From contig NZ_CP017326.1 in assembly GCF_001761545.1 (NCBI RefSeq), positions 1,178,001 through 1,242,000 on the forward strand: DNA of 64,000 bases. Direction: 5' to 3'. The stretch is from Weissella soli (GTDB lineage Bacteria; Bacillota; Bacilli; Lactobacillales; Lactobacillaceae). The notes under the pieces are model-generated. The model saw only the letters and a list, made by a program, of their open reading frames with translations. It had not been told where the DNA came from and made no database searches. The translations under genes were made by a program, and so were the position numbers. Shown in pieces: positions 34,454 to 42,719 of this stretch. Each line of letters starts with the position of its first letter. The stretch's first letter is position 1.

Positions 34454-36205
34454 CTATTCTTGAATTAATGCACCATGATCCATTTCTAGTAGTCCGTTAA
34501 ATCGTGCAGATGAATTCATTAACTCAGCTAAAGTACCAGATAACATAATCGTTTGATTTTCGATAAATATAATCTTATCAACTAATTCAATTCCTGTTAA
34601 GTGATGTGTGACCCAAATCACTGTTTTTTCTGCAAGCACTTCAAAAATAATTTCTAACACCGCCCGTTCTGTAATCGGATCAAGCCCAACCGTGGGCTCA
34701 TCCAGAATAACGATTGGGGCATCTTGCAGTAAGATTCGGGCTAAGGCAAACCGTTGTTGTTCACCACCTGAAAAGCGTTGACCCATTTCTGTCATTGGTG
34801 TATTCAAACCCTCAGGTAAGCTTTCAACCAGATGCGTTAAGCGTACTTTTCGCAATGCTGTCCATAATTCTTCATCCGTGGCTTGTAAATTGCCTAACCG
34901 TAGGTTATTTGCGACCGAACTAGCAAAAAGGTATGGATGTTGATCCAAAACAGCTAGATACCGTGCACGATTAGCCAACAATGCTGCCGGCGACACACCA
35001 CCAATTGAAATAGACCCTGCTTGCGGTATTTCATCCCCTAACAAGAGCTTGAGTAAAGTTGTCTTACCCGCACCAGATTGGCCCAGAATTGCCAACTTCT
35101 GCTGGGCTGGAATCGCTAATGAAATATTGGTTAACACATTTTGATCATCTTCATAAGCAAAGCTCAACGCGTTTATCTGGATATCATATTGGGTTAAGGT
35201 TGGCTGCTGAACTGGCTCTGCAACCTGAACCGCGTCAGTTGAATAGTGATTTAACCGTTCAATGGAATCTTGATAACGTGGCAATTCCTCTGCACCAGTA
35301 GCAATACTTATGAAGGCATCACTCATGGGGAAAATGGCTAAAGCAAAGGCAGCCACCCAATTCACGCCAAATGACGTATCGCCAAACCGGACATCTGCAA
35401 ACCACAACAGCAATAGCGCCGCTAGACCAATCACAAGTTCACTTAAGAAAGTCCGCCACCAAGTAAAATGTTTCTGCCGTCGTGTCAGCATCCAAATATC
35501 ACTTAAATGTTGCTTTTCTTGGGCGATCAGCTCTGCCGTCCGTCCTGCTAAAATCCAGTCTTCCAGCCCCATGACCGCATCAGTAACTCGGGTATACATG
35601 TTGGCCTCAAGTTGCTTTTTTTGGTAGTCTCTGGCACCGTTAACAGCCAGGGTAACTAGGGGAGCTAGCACGGTAATCATGCCAATTAAAATTAATAAAT
35701 AAAGACCGACAAAAGGATTGAAAATGCCCACGCCAACTGTAATGAACAGGTATAGGACAAAGCCAATGATCGTCGGAAAAACGAGTCTTAGATAAAAGTT
35801 TTCAATCTTATCTAAGTCATTAGCCAAAACATTCAACATATCGCCGGTCTGCGTCTTGGCATAGATTGACTTGGTATTGGCCTCAACTAATTGAAAGAGC
35901 CGCTTACGGAATTTTGAGACAATCCGTAGTACCCAGTTATGTGAGACCAGCCGTTCAGCATAGCGAAAACTAGGGCGCCCAATACCAAACGCACGGGTCA
36001 ACACGATGGGCACGTATACCATCAAGATATTTTCCGGCCGTTGGGCTGATCTTGAAATTAAAAATCCTGATGTAAACATCAATGCCCCGCCGCTAAAAAC
36101 CGTCATGAAGCCTAGGAACACGATGAGTGCCAGTAACCCTTTATAGGTTTTGAGGTACGGAATGACCCAGGAGTCAGTTCGGATTAACTTTTTAAGATTT
36201 TGCAT
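34454..36205 (-). CDS. cydC: ABC exporter CydC (cytochrome bd assembly)
   Basis: A 583-residue half-transporter with six membrane segments (1-310) and an ATPase domain: Walker A GQSGAGKTT, signature FSGGEQQR, Walker B IVILDEPTVGLD, and the switch His in VTHHL. With CydD it exports cysteine/glutathione and supports haem insertion into cytochrome bd. The start overlaps the cydD end by 14 nt, so the pair is co-translated. CydC is assigned as the second gene of the pair. Confidence 0.93.
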   Translation of the reverse strand: MQNLKKLIRTDSWVIPYLKTYKGLLALIVFLGFMTVFSGGALMFTSGFLISRSAQRPENILMVYVPIVLTRAFGIGRPSFRYAERLVSHNWVLRIVSKFRKRLFQLVEANTKSIYAKTQTGDMLNVLANDLDKIENFYLRLVFPTIIGFVLYLFITVGVGIFNPFVGLYLLILIGMITVLAPLVTLAVNGARDYQKKQLEANMYTRVTDAVMGLEDWILAGRTAELIAQEKQHLSDIWMLTRRQKHFTWWRTFLSELVIGLAALLLLWFADVRFGDTSFGVNWVAAFALAIFPMSDAFISIATGAEELPRYQDSIERLNHYSTDAVQVAEPVQQPTLTQYDIQINALSFAYEDDQNVLTNISLAIPAQQKLAILGQSGAGKTTLLKLLLGDEIPQAGSISIGGVSPAALLANRARYLAVLDQHPYLFASSVANNLRLGNLQATDEELWTALRKVRLTHLVESLPEGLNTPMTEMGQRFSGGEQQRFALARILLQDAPIVILDEPTVGLDPITERAVLEIIFEVLAEKTVIWVTHHLTGIELVDKIIFIENQTIMLSGTLAELMNSSARFNGLLEMDHGALIQE

Positions 36206-37928
36206 CCGTCACACCTCGCATGGCTTTCTCTAATTCAACAAAGTAACTATCGTGGGCATACAAGTCACTTAAAGTGCCTTGTTCAACAATCTTCCCTTGG
36301 CGCATCACCACAATCCAGTCCATTTGTTTCAACCAATGCAACCGATGCGTGGCAAAGAACACTAATTTATGCTCAAACAATGGTAACATTTTCTCCTTAA
36401 GCAAGGCTTCCGTTTCAATATCTAGATGTGCCGTTGGTTCATCTAGGAGTAAAATGCGCCGTTGGTCATCCAATAAAATGCGCGCTAAGCCTAAACGTTG
36501 CGCCTGGCCACCAGAGACTTGCAAAGCTCCTTCACCGATGATCGTATCTAACCGGCTTGGCAATTGTTCAAACCACGTCATTAGGCCCACCGTTTGCAGG
36601 GCTTGCACTAATTGGTCGTCGGTGGCAGTTTGTGAATAGAAACAAAGGTTATCCCGCAATGTCGCATGAAAAATATACGGTTTTTGCGGTAATGTCATGA
36701 CATTGATTTGCCACCCTTGGTCTCGCAAATGAGCCACGGGCGCTTGATTAATTTGAATTGATCCTGAACCAACATTAAAGCCTCCCAGTAAGTTCAACAA
36801 CGTTGACTTGCCGGAACCAGATTCCCCAATTAATGCTACTTTTTGGTAGCCCTTAACGCTAAGATTAATATCTGCCAATGTGGCGTGGGCTGCATTTCCA
36901 TACGTGAAATTGACATCCTGCAACGTCAACTGGTCCTGTTGCTGCCAACCCGCTGGTAAAGCAATCTGACTCGTGGGAGCAATCGTTGTTTGGTCCAATA
37001 AATTTAAGATATCGGCCAATGAATTTTTACCATTCAGTGTCGCATGGTAATCATTGGCAAAATTACGAATTGGCAAAAAATACTCGGGTGCTAACACTAA
37101 CATCGTTAGGGCCGGTAATAAACTAATTTGGCCATCTAATAATGATAAACCTAAGAACACGGCGACAATGGCAATTGATAACGTTGTAAAAAAGTCTAGC
37201 GCAAAAGTCGATAGAATCGCAATTTTTAAAGTATTGACGACCGCGACACGATGCTGCTCACTCACCTCAAAAATATTATCAGCATATTTTTTGGATAATC
37301 CTAATTGTTTTAAGGTTGTCAAACCACGCATTGAATCAATAAAGTGATTGGAAAGCTGATTAAACGTTTCGTATTCACGATCAGCCTTACCTTGTGCTGC
37401 TAACCCCAAAATAATCATGAATAAGACAATCACTGGATAAATAAACAATAGAAAGGTAGCCTGCTCCCAGTGAATCGTATAGAGATAGGCCAAAATAATC
37501 CATGGAATCACCATCATATCCACCGTCTTAATTAAGACCAAACTGATATAATCATGGACCTTAGTAAGACCTTCTAATAGCAAGGTCACCGACTTACCAG
37601 TTCCCTCGCTCGCAATGACTTGTGGTCCAAGAGTGGTATATTTTGTCAGCAACGCCTGTTGTAGTTGTTGCGTGACGCGGTCAGCAAACGGCGTGAGTAC
37701 ATATTCTTTGGCCACCGTCATCAACTGACGTACGACATATGCCAAAGCAAAAATAATGATGAGATTAGTGATAGTTGCAAAGGGTTTACCCTGCCATAAT
37801 GCAACAATCGTCCGGCTCAAAAAACGTCCTTGACCAATAATGGCGAATCCCTGGATACCAGCCAGCAGGGTCAACCAGACCAAGACTTGCCGCGCCCCTG
37901 AAAATTTAAAAATACGTTTATCCAACAT
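36192..37928 (-). CDS. cydD: ABC exporter CydD (cytochrome bd assembly)
   Basis: A 578-residue partner of CydC. The membrane domain (1-310) is followed by an ATPase with Walker A GESGSGKST, signature VSGGQAQR, Walker B ILLLDEPTAHLD and switch FATHRLHW. It is separated from cydB by 70 nt containing a hairpin terminator, so it is probably expressed at a lower level than cydAB. Order cydA-cydB-cydD-cydC as in other Lactobacillales. Confidence 0.93.
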   Translation of the reverse strand: MLDKRIFKFSGARQVLVWLTLLAGIQGFAIIGQGRFLSRTIVALWQGKPFATITNLIIIFALAYVVRQLMTVAKEYVLTPFADRVTQQLQQALLTKYTTLGPQVIASEGTGKSVTLLLEGLTKVHDYISLVLIKTVDMMVIPWIILAYLYTIHWEQATFLLFIYPVIVLFMIILGLAAQGKADREYETFNQLSNHFIDSMRGLTTLKQLGLSKKYADNIFEVSEQHRVAVVNTLKIAILSTFALDFFTTLSIAIVAVFLGLSLLDGQISLLPALTMLVLAPEYFLPIRNFANDYHATLNGKNSLADILNLLDQTTIAPTSQIALPAGWQQQDQLTLQDVNFTYGNAAHATLADINLSVKGYQKVALIGESGSGKSTLLNLLGGFNVGSGSIQINQAPVAHLRDQGWQINVMTLPQKPYIFHATLRDNLCFYSQTATDDQLVQALQTVGLMTWFEQLPSRLDTIIGEGALQVSGGQAQRLGLARILLDDQRRILLLDEPTAHLDIETEALLKEKMLPLFEHKLVFFATHRLHWLKQMDWIVVMRQGKIVEQGTLSDLYAHDSYFVELEKAMRGVTDAKS

Positions 37929-37964
37929 AATATTTTATTCCTTTTAATATATTCTATATGTATC

Positions 37965-37992
37965 AAAAAAAGCGAGCTGCCTCGCTTTTTTT
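37965..37992 (-). terminator. Hairpin terminator between cydB and cydD
   Basis: AAAAAAAGCGAGG/CTCGCTTTTTTT hairpin, 7 nt past the cydB stop with a seven-T tract. Likely partial read-through sets the cydDC level. Confidence 0.75.
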
Positions 37993-37998
37993 GCAAAT

Positions 37999-39009
37999 TT
38001 AGTGTTCTTCACCAACTTTGATACGCTTACTAAATACCCAGAAACTCCAGATTTGATAAGCCAAAACCATTGGGACCACTGTTAATGCAATAATCGACAT
38101 CCAACCTAATGTATAGGCTGACGAAGTTGCATTTTTAAGTAAAATACTGTGAACTGGATTGTTGGCGACCATGACCCGTGGGAACAACCCAACGAATAAG
38201 AGCGTCACCAATGAAACGATTGTCAACCCGACTGAGATAAATGCAGTTACCTGTTTATCTTTGAGGGCGGCGAACCATCCAATCAATGATAGGACCACAA
38301 TGAGCGCCAACAAGGCCAATGTCAGTAAGAATTTAGTTTGGAAGAAGTCCGTGTAGAAATACAAGCCCACCGCAAATGCGACCTCACCAACTAACAATAC
38401 GGGATACAATACTTTCACTTGCCGTTCAACTGTGTCGTGCATGGCACTTTTTTCAATCTTCAACTTCAAGTAGTTTAACCCATGTAAGTATGATAACAAT
38501 GCTAATGCAATACCACCAATCAATGAAAATGGATTAATGTAGTCGAAGAATGTGGCACTCACATCGCCAGCCGCATCAATTGGCATGCCCTTAACAACAT
38601 CTGAGAAGAGGATCCCAAACATGAAGGGCAACAATAATGAGGTTACCGCCGTCACCGTGGTCCACAAATTACGATACTTCGAAGTCAACATGTGCTCACG
38701 AAATTCAAAGGACACCCCACGGTAAATCAGGCCCATCAAAATAAATAGCAACACCAGATAGAAACCTGAGAACAACGAAGCATACCAGAATGGAATTGCC
38801 GCGAACATGGCACCACCCGCTGTAATCAACCATACCTCGTTACCATCCCAGTGGGGACCGATTGACTGATATAAGGCTTCAACATCTTCTTCATTCTTGG
38901 CCACTGACTTAAATGCCATACCAACCCCAAAGTCAAAGCCTTCTAGGAAGAAAAATCCTGCGAACAAGACAGCTTCAAGCACAAACCATAAAAGTTGTAA
39001 GTTAGTCAT
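37999..39009 (-). CDS. cydB: Cytochrome bd quinol oxidase subunit II
   Basis: A 336-residue subunit with about eight membrane helices. It starts LQLLWFVLEAVLFAGFFFLEGFDFG, whose buried acidic residues are family-typical, and contains WDGNEVWLITAGGAMFAAIP. It stabilises the haem-bearing subunit CydA. It shares one base with the cydA stop (TAATG). Use of the complex by this organism requires haem and menaquinone; no synthesis genes for either are in this window. Confidence 0.97.
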   Translation of the reverse strand: MTNLQLLWFVLEAVLFAGFFFLEGFDFGVGMAFKSVAKNEEDVEALYQSIGPHWDGNEVWLITAGGAMFAAIPFWYASLFSGFYLVLLFILMGLIYRGVSFEFREHMLTSKYRNLWTTVTAVTSLLLPFMFGILFSDVVKGMPIDAAGDVSATFFDYINPFSLIGGIALALLSYLHGLNYLKLKIEKSAMHDTVERQVKVLYPVLLVGEVAFAVGLYFYTDFFQTKFLLTLALLALIVVLSLIGWFAALKDKQVTAFISVGLTIVSLVTLLFVGLFPRVMVANNPVHSILLKNATSSAYTLGWMSIIALTVVPMVLAYQIWSFWVFSKRIKVGEEH

Positions 39010-40493
39010 TATTTATCCTCCTTCTTTGATTGATCGAATGCTTCGGCTGAAAATGGATCAACCAACGCCTTTTCCTCAGTTGATTCTTCGCTCTTTGGGA
39101 AAGCCAGGAGGACTCGCCGAGAAAGGAAAATCATAATGCCACCCAGCGTAGCAAAAGTAGCAAAGTAAAGGATATTTGAAATCAACAATGACGTAGTTGA
39201 TACATTTGGTGACACTGCATCTGCAATTGTTAATACGCCATAAACAACCCATGGATAACGACCCAACTCCGTAATCAACCAACCAGCGGTAATCGCTGCA
39301 AATGGTAGGAAGGTAGCAACGCCGTATACCCACAATACAATGCGTAGTTTAGGATTCATCAAATCTAGCTTGCTCTTCTTACGTGTAAACCAAAGCGCAA
39401 CCACTGCCATCAGCCCAAAGACCCCAGCTGACACCGCCATCACTCGGAATGCATAGAATAAAGTATTTGCTGGTACGAAATAATTCATATTCTTACCAAA
39501 CTTCTTGTCATACTTAGCATGCAATTCTTTGTTAATTTCTGAAGTACCGTCGTTTTCACCCTTGATATCATGGTGCGCCAAAATAGAAAGAACATATGGG
39601 ATATCCAAAGACCACTCAACTTTGTGCGTCTTTGGGTTTGTATATGACACAATCGACCATGGCTCTTGTTCGTTCTTACCACCGATTTTCTTTTCGATAC
39701 CTTCCATGGCCGCAAACTTCATGGGTTGGTCAAATTGCACAGCGTAGGCATGTTGGTCTCCGGTGAAACCAAGACCTAGTGTTCCGAATAACCCAACAAC
39801 CGCGGCAATCCGAATTGACGCTTTAAAGAACTCAACATCCTTGTACTTACGGAGCAAAGCAAACGCCGACATTCCCATGACGACGAAACTCCCCGCAATG
39901 AAAGTACTAAAGAAGACGTGTGGAAATTCGATCCACAGTTGATGATTTTTCAACAATGCTGGGAGATCAACCAATACAAACCGGTTAAATTTGTGATCCA
40001 CCTTGAACCCGACCGGATTTTGCATAAATGAATTGGCGGCCAAAATCCAAAGTGATGAAAAGGCTGACCCAATTGAAGTGATCCAAATAAAAGCTAAGTG
40101 CAGCTTCTTTGAAAAACGATCCCAACCAAATATCCACAAGCCCAGGAATGTTGATTCCATAAAGAACGCAACTAAAGCTTCAATCGCTAAGGCAGGCCCA
40201 AAAATGTCACCGACATAACGAGAGTAACGGGACCAATTCATTCCAAATTGGAATTCTTGAATAATACCAGTAACAACCCCGACCGCGAAGCTAAGCAAGA
40301 AAATCTTGCCCCAAAACATGGTCATACGTTTATATAATTCGTCCTTCTTTACCACATAGAATGTTTCCATGATGGCAACAATTAACCCTAGCCCAATTGA
40401 CAAAGGCACAAAGAAAAAGTGGAAAATTGTTGTCATTGCAAATTGAAAACGTGCTAAGTTTAGTATCGAAAGACCTTCTGAAAACAAATTCAT
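39009..40493 (-). CDS. cydA: Cytochrome bd quinol oxidase subunit I
   Basis: The 494-residue catalytic subunit that reduces oxygen with quinol. It has about nine helices. The haem ligand region is at the N-terminus (TTIFHFFFVPLSIG, His25), the GFTGDQHAYAVQFDQPMKFA stretch corresponds to the conserved Q-loop region, and the signature GWLITELGRYPWVVYG follows. The Q-loop is of the short type usual in Firmicutes. The ATG follows TAGGAGATAGGT. Promoter at 40551-40579. No clear Rex or CcpA operator was recognised in the roughly 70 nt upstream. Confidence 0.97.
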   Translation of the reverse strand: MNLFSEGLSILNLARFQFAMTTIFHFFFVPLSIGLGLIVAIMETFYVVKKDELYKRMTMFWGKIFLLSFAVGVVTGIIQEFQFGMNWSRYSRYVGDIFGPALAIEALVAFFMESTFLGLWIFGWDRFSKKLHLAFIWITSIGSAFSSLWILAANSFMQNPVGFKVDHKFNRFVLVDLPALLKNHQLWIEFPHVFFSTFIAGSFVVMGMSAFALLRKYKDVEFFKASIRIAAVVGLFGTLGLGFTGDQHAYAVQFDQPMKFAAMEGIEKKIGGKNEQEPWSIVSYTNPKTHKVEWSLDIPYVLSILAHHDIKGENDGTSEINKELHAKYDKKFGKNMNYFVPANTLFYAFRVMAVSAGVFGLMAVVALWFTRKKSKLDLMNPKLRIVLWVYGVATFLPFAAITAGWLITELGRYPWVVYGVLTIADAVSPNVSTTSLLISNILYFATFATLGGIMIFLSRRVLLAFPKSEESTEEKALVDPFSAEAFDQSKKEDK

Positions 40494-40550
40494 ACCTATC
40501 TCCTAAAATACAAAACAAAAAATCTGGAAACTTTGTCCCTACTGTTACCT

Positions 40551-40579
40551 ATTTTACTCGTATTATGTCCCTTAGTAAA
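40551..40579 (-). promoter_or_regulatory. Promoter of cydABDC
   Basis: TTTACT (40579-40574) and TAAAAT (40556-40551), 17-bp spacer, about 60 nt before cydA. Confidence 0.6.
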
Positions 40580-40600
40580 ACTATTTTTAGCAGAAAACAA

Positions 40601-40632
40601 TCAAAAAACATGATGTTCATACATCATGTTTT
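40601..40632 (-). terminator. Intrinsic terminator downstream of the Rgg-like regulator
   Basis: Arms AAAACATGATG/CATCATGTTTT followed by TT on the minus strand. It is 228 nt beyond the regulator stop, so the transcript would include the small ORF region at 40670-40850. Confidence 0.75.
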
Positions 40633-40669
40633 AGCCCTCTTCGTCTGGTACTTCCAGTACAATTGTTGA

Positions 40670-40850
40670 TCAAATATAACCCTTGGCCGCGAAGGCGCTC
40701 AGTCTTATTTGATACCTAGTGACACGCTTATCAGAAAATCGCGTGCGCTCAGTAACCTAGATTCGATTTCTTTAAAAATCGACGTTTAGCCTCATGCCAC
40801 GACCGATCATGAATATATTTCCCTATATAAATCTCATGGAAAACAGTCAT
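40670..40850 (-). other. Small ORF, possibly one 60-residue gene with a frameshift
   Basis: An ATG at 40850, 10 nt after the regulator stop, opens a 33-codon frame (MTVFHEIYIG..., stop 40749-40751) rich in Lys, Arg, Trp and His. Immediately after, a second frame offset by +1 continues without an ATG (VTERTRFSDKRV...AFAAKGYI, stop 40670-40672), of similar basic composition. Together they read like one basic protein of about 60 residues interrupted by a frameshift. No strong ribosome-binding site is present (CAGG only). I do not recognise either part. The rest of the 40494-40859 gap holds the cydA promoter and the terminator. Confidence 0.35.
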
Positions 40851-40859
40851 AAAACCTGG

Positions 40860-41720
40860 TTAAAATAACTGATCGACATTATGATGGCGCAAATATGGGA
40901 CAATATCATCCATTAGTTTCGCATCGCCAATGGTCTCAGCATCGCTATATGCCTTGATAAATGAGTGACATGATTCATGCAGATTATGCAACGCTAGGCG
41001 AATCCGTCCCTCCAAAAAATTTATTTTGACTATATCACTATTTAAAATCATTTTCGGTACGTATACGCGCGCATCATGCAAAAATTCTAACGCTTGTTTA
41101 TGTTCATTATCAATCATTGCTAATTCAGCTGCGCGTAAATACACGCTAACACATGATTTTGGATGTGCGTGCGTCTTAGATCGATTCATTGCATTGATTA
41201 ACATGATCGCATTGGCAATCACCTCGCGGGCGTTCTCCAAATCATTTTCGGCAATCCAAACAGCCGCTAGTTCACTCTCAATTTCCAAAGTTAACTGTCG
41301 CTGTTCAGGCGACGCATATGCCCGCGCATGATTCAAATGGTTGACTGCCAAATTGGTATGTTTCAGCCCAGATTCAATTTGGCCATATAATAAGTGGAAT
41401 TCAGCGATTGTATAGCTAGGTAACTTGGCCTTAAACTCAGGTACGCTGATAATTTTTCGAGCTTCTTTGTAACGATGTTCTTCTAATAACGTACGTACAT
41501 GACATAAGGATTGATTATCCTCCTCACTCCAATGCACCACATCATCTAGTTTGATGGCTAAACGTTGGCAGAGATGTTGTAGTATCGTCATGCTAGTAAT
41601 GTGATTTGAAGTTTCCAATCTTGATACTAATGACTGATGACAAATTCCTCTTGATAAATCTTGTTGTGAGATACTTAATTCCTCACGCCGACTCTTAATA
41701 ACACTTCCTCGAATAATCAT
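40860..41720 (-). CDS. Rgg/PlcR-like helix-turn-helix regulator with helical repeats
   Basis: 286 residues. The N-terminal HTH_3 domain (about 5-60) has SRREELSISQQDLSRGICHQ and SLVSRLETSN, the turn and recognition helix of Xre-type regulators. The rest is a chain of paired helices resembling TPR repeats. This is the architecture of Rgg, PlcR and PrgX peptide-responsive regulators. The ATG follows AAGGGGGCGGGGC. No hydrophobic signalling-peptide gene is evident nearby. The surrounding DNA is more AT-rich than the rest of the window. Target genes are unknown. Confidence 0.85.
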   Translation of the reverse strand: MIIRGSVIKSRREELSISQQDLSRGICHQSLVSRLETSNHITSMTILQHLCQRLAIKLDDVVHWSEEDNQSLCHVRTLLEEHRYKEARKIISVPEFKAKLPSYTIAEFHLLYGQIESGLKHTNLAVNHLNHARAYASPEQRQLTLEIESELAAVWIAENDLENAREVIANAIMLINAMNRSKTHAHPKSCVSVYLRAAELAMIDNEHKQALEFLHDARVYVPKMILNSDIVKINFLEGRIRLALHNLHESCHSFIKAYSDAETIGDAKLMDDIVPYLRHHNVDQLF

Positions 41721-41747
41721 GCCCCGCCCCCTTATACTTTATATTCA

Positions 41748-41822
41748 ATATTGTATTGTGAAAGTTCTTACAATATAAGTGTATATTATTTTTCTAATGT
41801 TATGTTACTGTAACAATATATG
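41748..41822. promoter_or_regulatory. Inverted repeats upstream of the Rgg-like regulator
   Basis: Two symmetrical elements lie just before the regulator: TATTGT...ACAATA (arms about 10 nt apart, 41752-41776) and the perfect 11-mer GTTACTGTAAC (about 41804-41814). They are reasonable candidates for the regulator's own operators. This is from symmetry only. Confidence 0.35.
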
Positions 41823-41966
41823 AATATAAGAATAATTAGTTGTTCTCATTAACTAAAAGTTCATAAAAAGCGACATATAAGGCGCATTATCACCGAGTCG
41901 CTTCATCTGATGACAGCCGTTTATTTATATTGCATAAATATTTCAAATTCAACTAATGCATATAAT

Positions 41967-42083
41967 TTAATTAAAAAGATCCTTTGACTTGGCATGATAT
42001 CTAGCGTACTTCAGATTTTCACCAAAACTAACCTCTGTTTGGTAATTGATCTGGGGCGTTCTACACTCTTTAGAATGGCAATA
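41967..42083 (-). pseudogene. Possible C-terminal remnant of a protein (transposase-like?)
   Basis: A start-less reading frame of about 39 codons runs from the rrn terminator to a TAA at 41969-41967. It reads ...KECRTPQINYQTEVSFGENL... and ends YHAKSKDLFN. It has coding-like composition but no start or ribosome-binding site. The TP and YQT spacing vaguely recalls the ends of IS3/IS30-type transposases. I cannot name the family. The rest of 41721-42082 shows only a long-arm hairpin (AAGCGAC...GTCGCTT then TTT, 41867-41909, minus strand) and AT-rich DNA. Confidence 0.25.
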
Positions 42084-42111
42084 AAAAAACCGCCTGCATC
42101 AGCAAACGGTT
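42083..42111 (-). terminator. Second terminator of the rrn-tRNA operon
   Basis: Arms AACCGTTTGC/GCAGGCGGTT (two G-U pairs), TGAT loop, then seven Ts on the minus strand. Confidence 0.85.
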
Positions 42112-42128
42112 GAAATGATTCAATAAAT

Positions 42129-42151
42129 TAAAAAAGTAGGCGAATGCCTAC
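42129..42151 (-). terminator. First terminator of the rrn-tRNA operon
   Basis: GTAGGC-ATTC-GCCTAC stem followed by TTTTTT, 8 nt after the last tRNA. Tandem terminators are common after strong stable-RNA operons. Confidence 0.85.
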
Positions 42152-42158
42152 ATCGTAG

Positions 42159-42246
42159 CGGAGACAGAGGGATTCGAACCCTCGCGCCAGTTTCCCGACC
42201 TACACCCTTAGCAGGGGCGCCTCTTCAGCCTCTTGAGTATGTCCCC
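42159..42246 (-). tRNA. tRNA-Ser (GCU)
   Basis: 88-nt class II tRNA with a long variable arm; anticodon loop CTGCTAA. Discriminator G. CCA is not encoded. Last gene of the rrn operon. Confidence 0.95.
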
Positions 42247-42271
42247 ATGTCAAAGTATAAACTTTAAACAA

Positions 42272-42345
42272 TGGGCCTGACAGGACTCGAACCTGTGACC
42301 CCTGCGTTATCAACACAGTGCTCTAACCAACTGAGCTACAGGCCC
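42272..42345 (-). tRNA. tRNA-Ile (GAU)
   Basis: 74 nt, regular cloverleaf with acceptor GGGCCTG/CAGGCCC and anticodon loop TTGATAA. Confidence 0.95.
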
Positions 42346-42349
42346 ACAA

Positions 42350-42421
42350 AGCGGACGACGGGAATCGAACCCGCATTCCCAGCTTGGAAGGCTGGAGCAC
42401 TAGCCATTGTACTACATCCGC
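42350..42421 (-). tRNA. tRNA-Gly (UCC)
   Basis: 72 nt; acceptor GCGGATG/CGTCCGC, anticodon TCC, discriminator T. Confidence 0.94.
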
Positions 42422-42451
42422 ATGGTATTTAATTATGACTTAATTAGTCAA

Positions 42452-42524
42452 TGGCGCGGGACGGAATCGAACCGCCGACACTACGAGCTTCAATCGTATG
42501 CTCTACCAACTGAGCTACCGAGCC
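42452..42524 (-). tRNA. tRNA-Phe (GAA), atypical
   Basis: 73 nt. The anticodon stem TACGA/TCGTA holds loop TTGAAGC, so position 37 is G where bacterial tRNA-Phe normally has A. The acceptor GGCTCGG faces CCGCGCC, leaving a T4:C69 mismatch where related tRNAs have CCGAGCC. All other stems pair. Either a variant Phe tRNA or one drifting towards disuse. Confidence 0.88.
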
Positions 42525-42532
42525 AAAATTAA

Positions 42533-42606
42533 CGGTCACAACGGGGTTCGAACCCGTGATCTCCTGCGTGACAGGCAGGCGTCCTAACCAACTGGACCAT
42601 GCGACC
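42533..42606 (-). tRNA. tRNA-Asp (GUC)
   Basis: 74 nt, anticodon loop CTGTCAC, acceptor GGTCGCA/TGTGACC with one G-U pair, discriminator G as required by AspRS. Confidence 0.95.
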
Positions 42607-42609
42607 AAA

Positions 42610-42683
42610 TTGCGGGAGCAGGATTTGAACCTGCGACCTTCGGGTTATGGGCCCGACGAGCTACCAAACTGCTCCATCCCGCG
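42610..42683 (-). tRNA. Initiator tRNA-fMet (CAU) with C33
   Basis: 74 nt. Initiator features are clear: unpaired C1:A72, the A11-containing D stem (GGAGC) and three G-C pairs in the anticodon stem (CGGG/CCCG). The anticodon loop reads CCCATAA, so the nearly invariant U33 is C. Confidence 0.93.
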
Positions 42684-42719
42684 ATAATATTATTTTACTA
42701 GTCCTTGAACAAGAACTAA

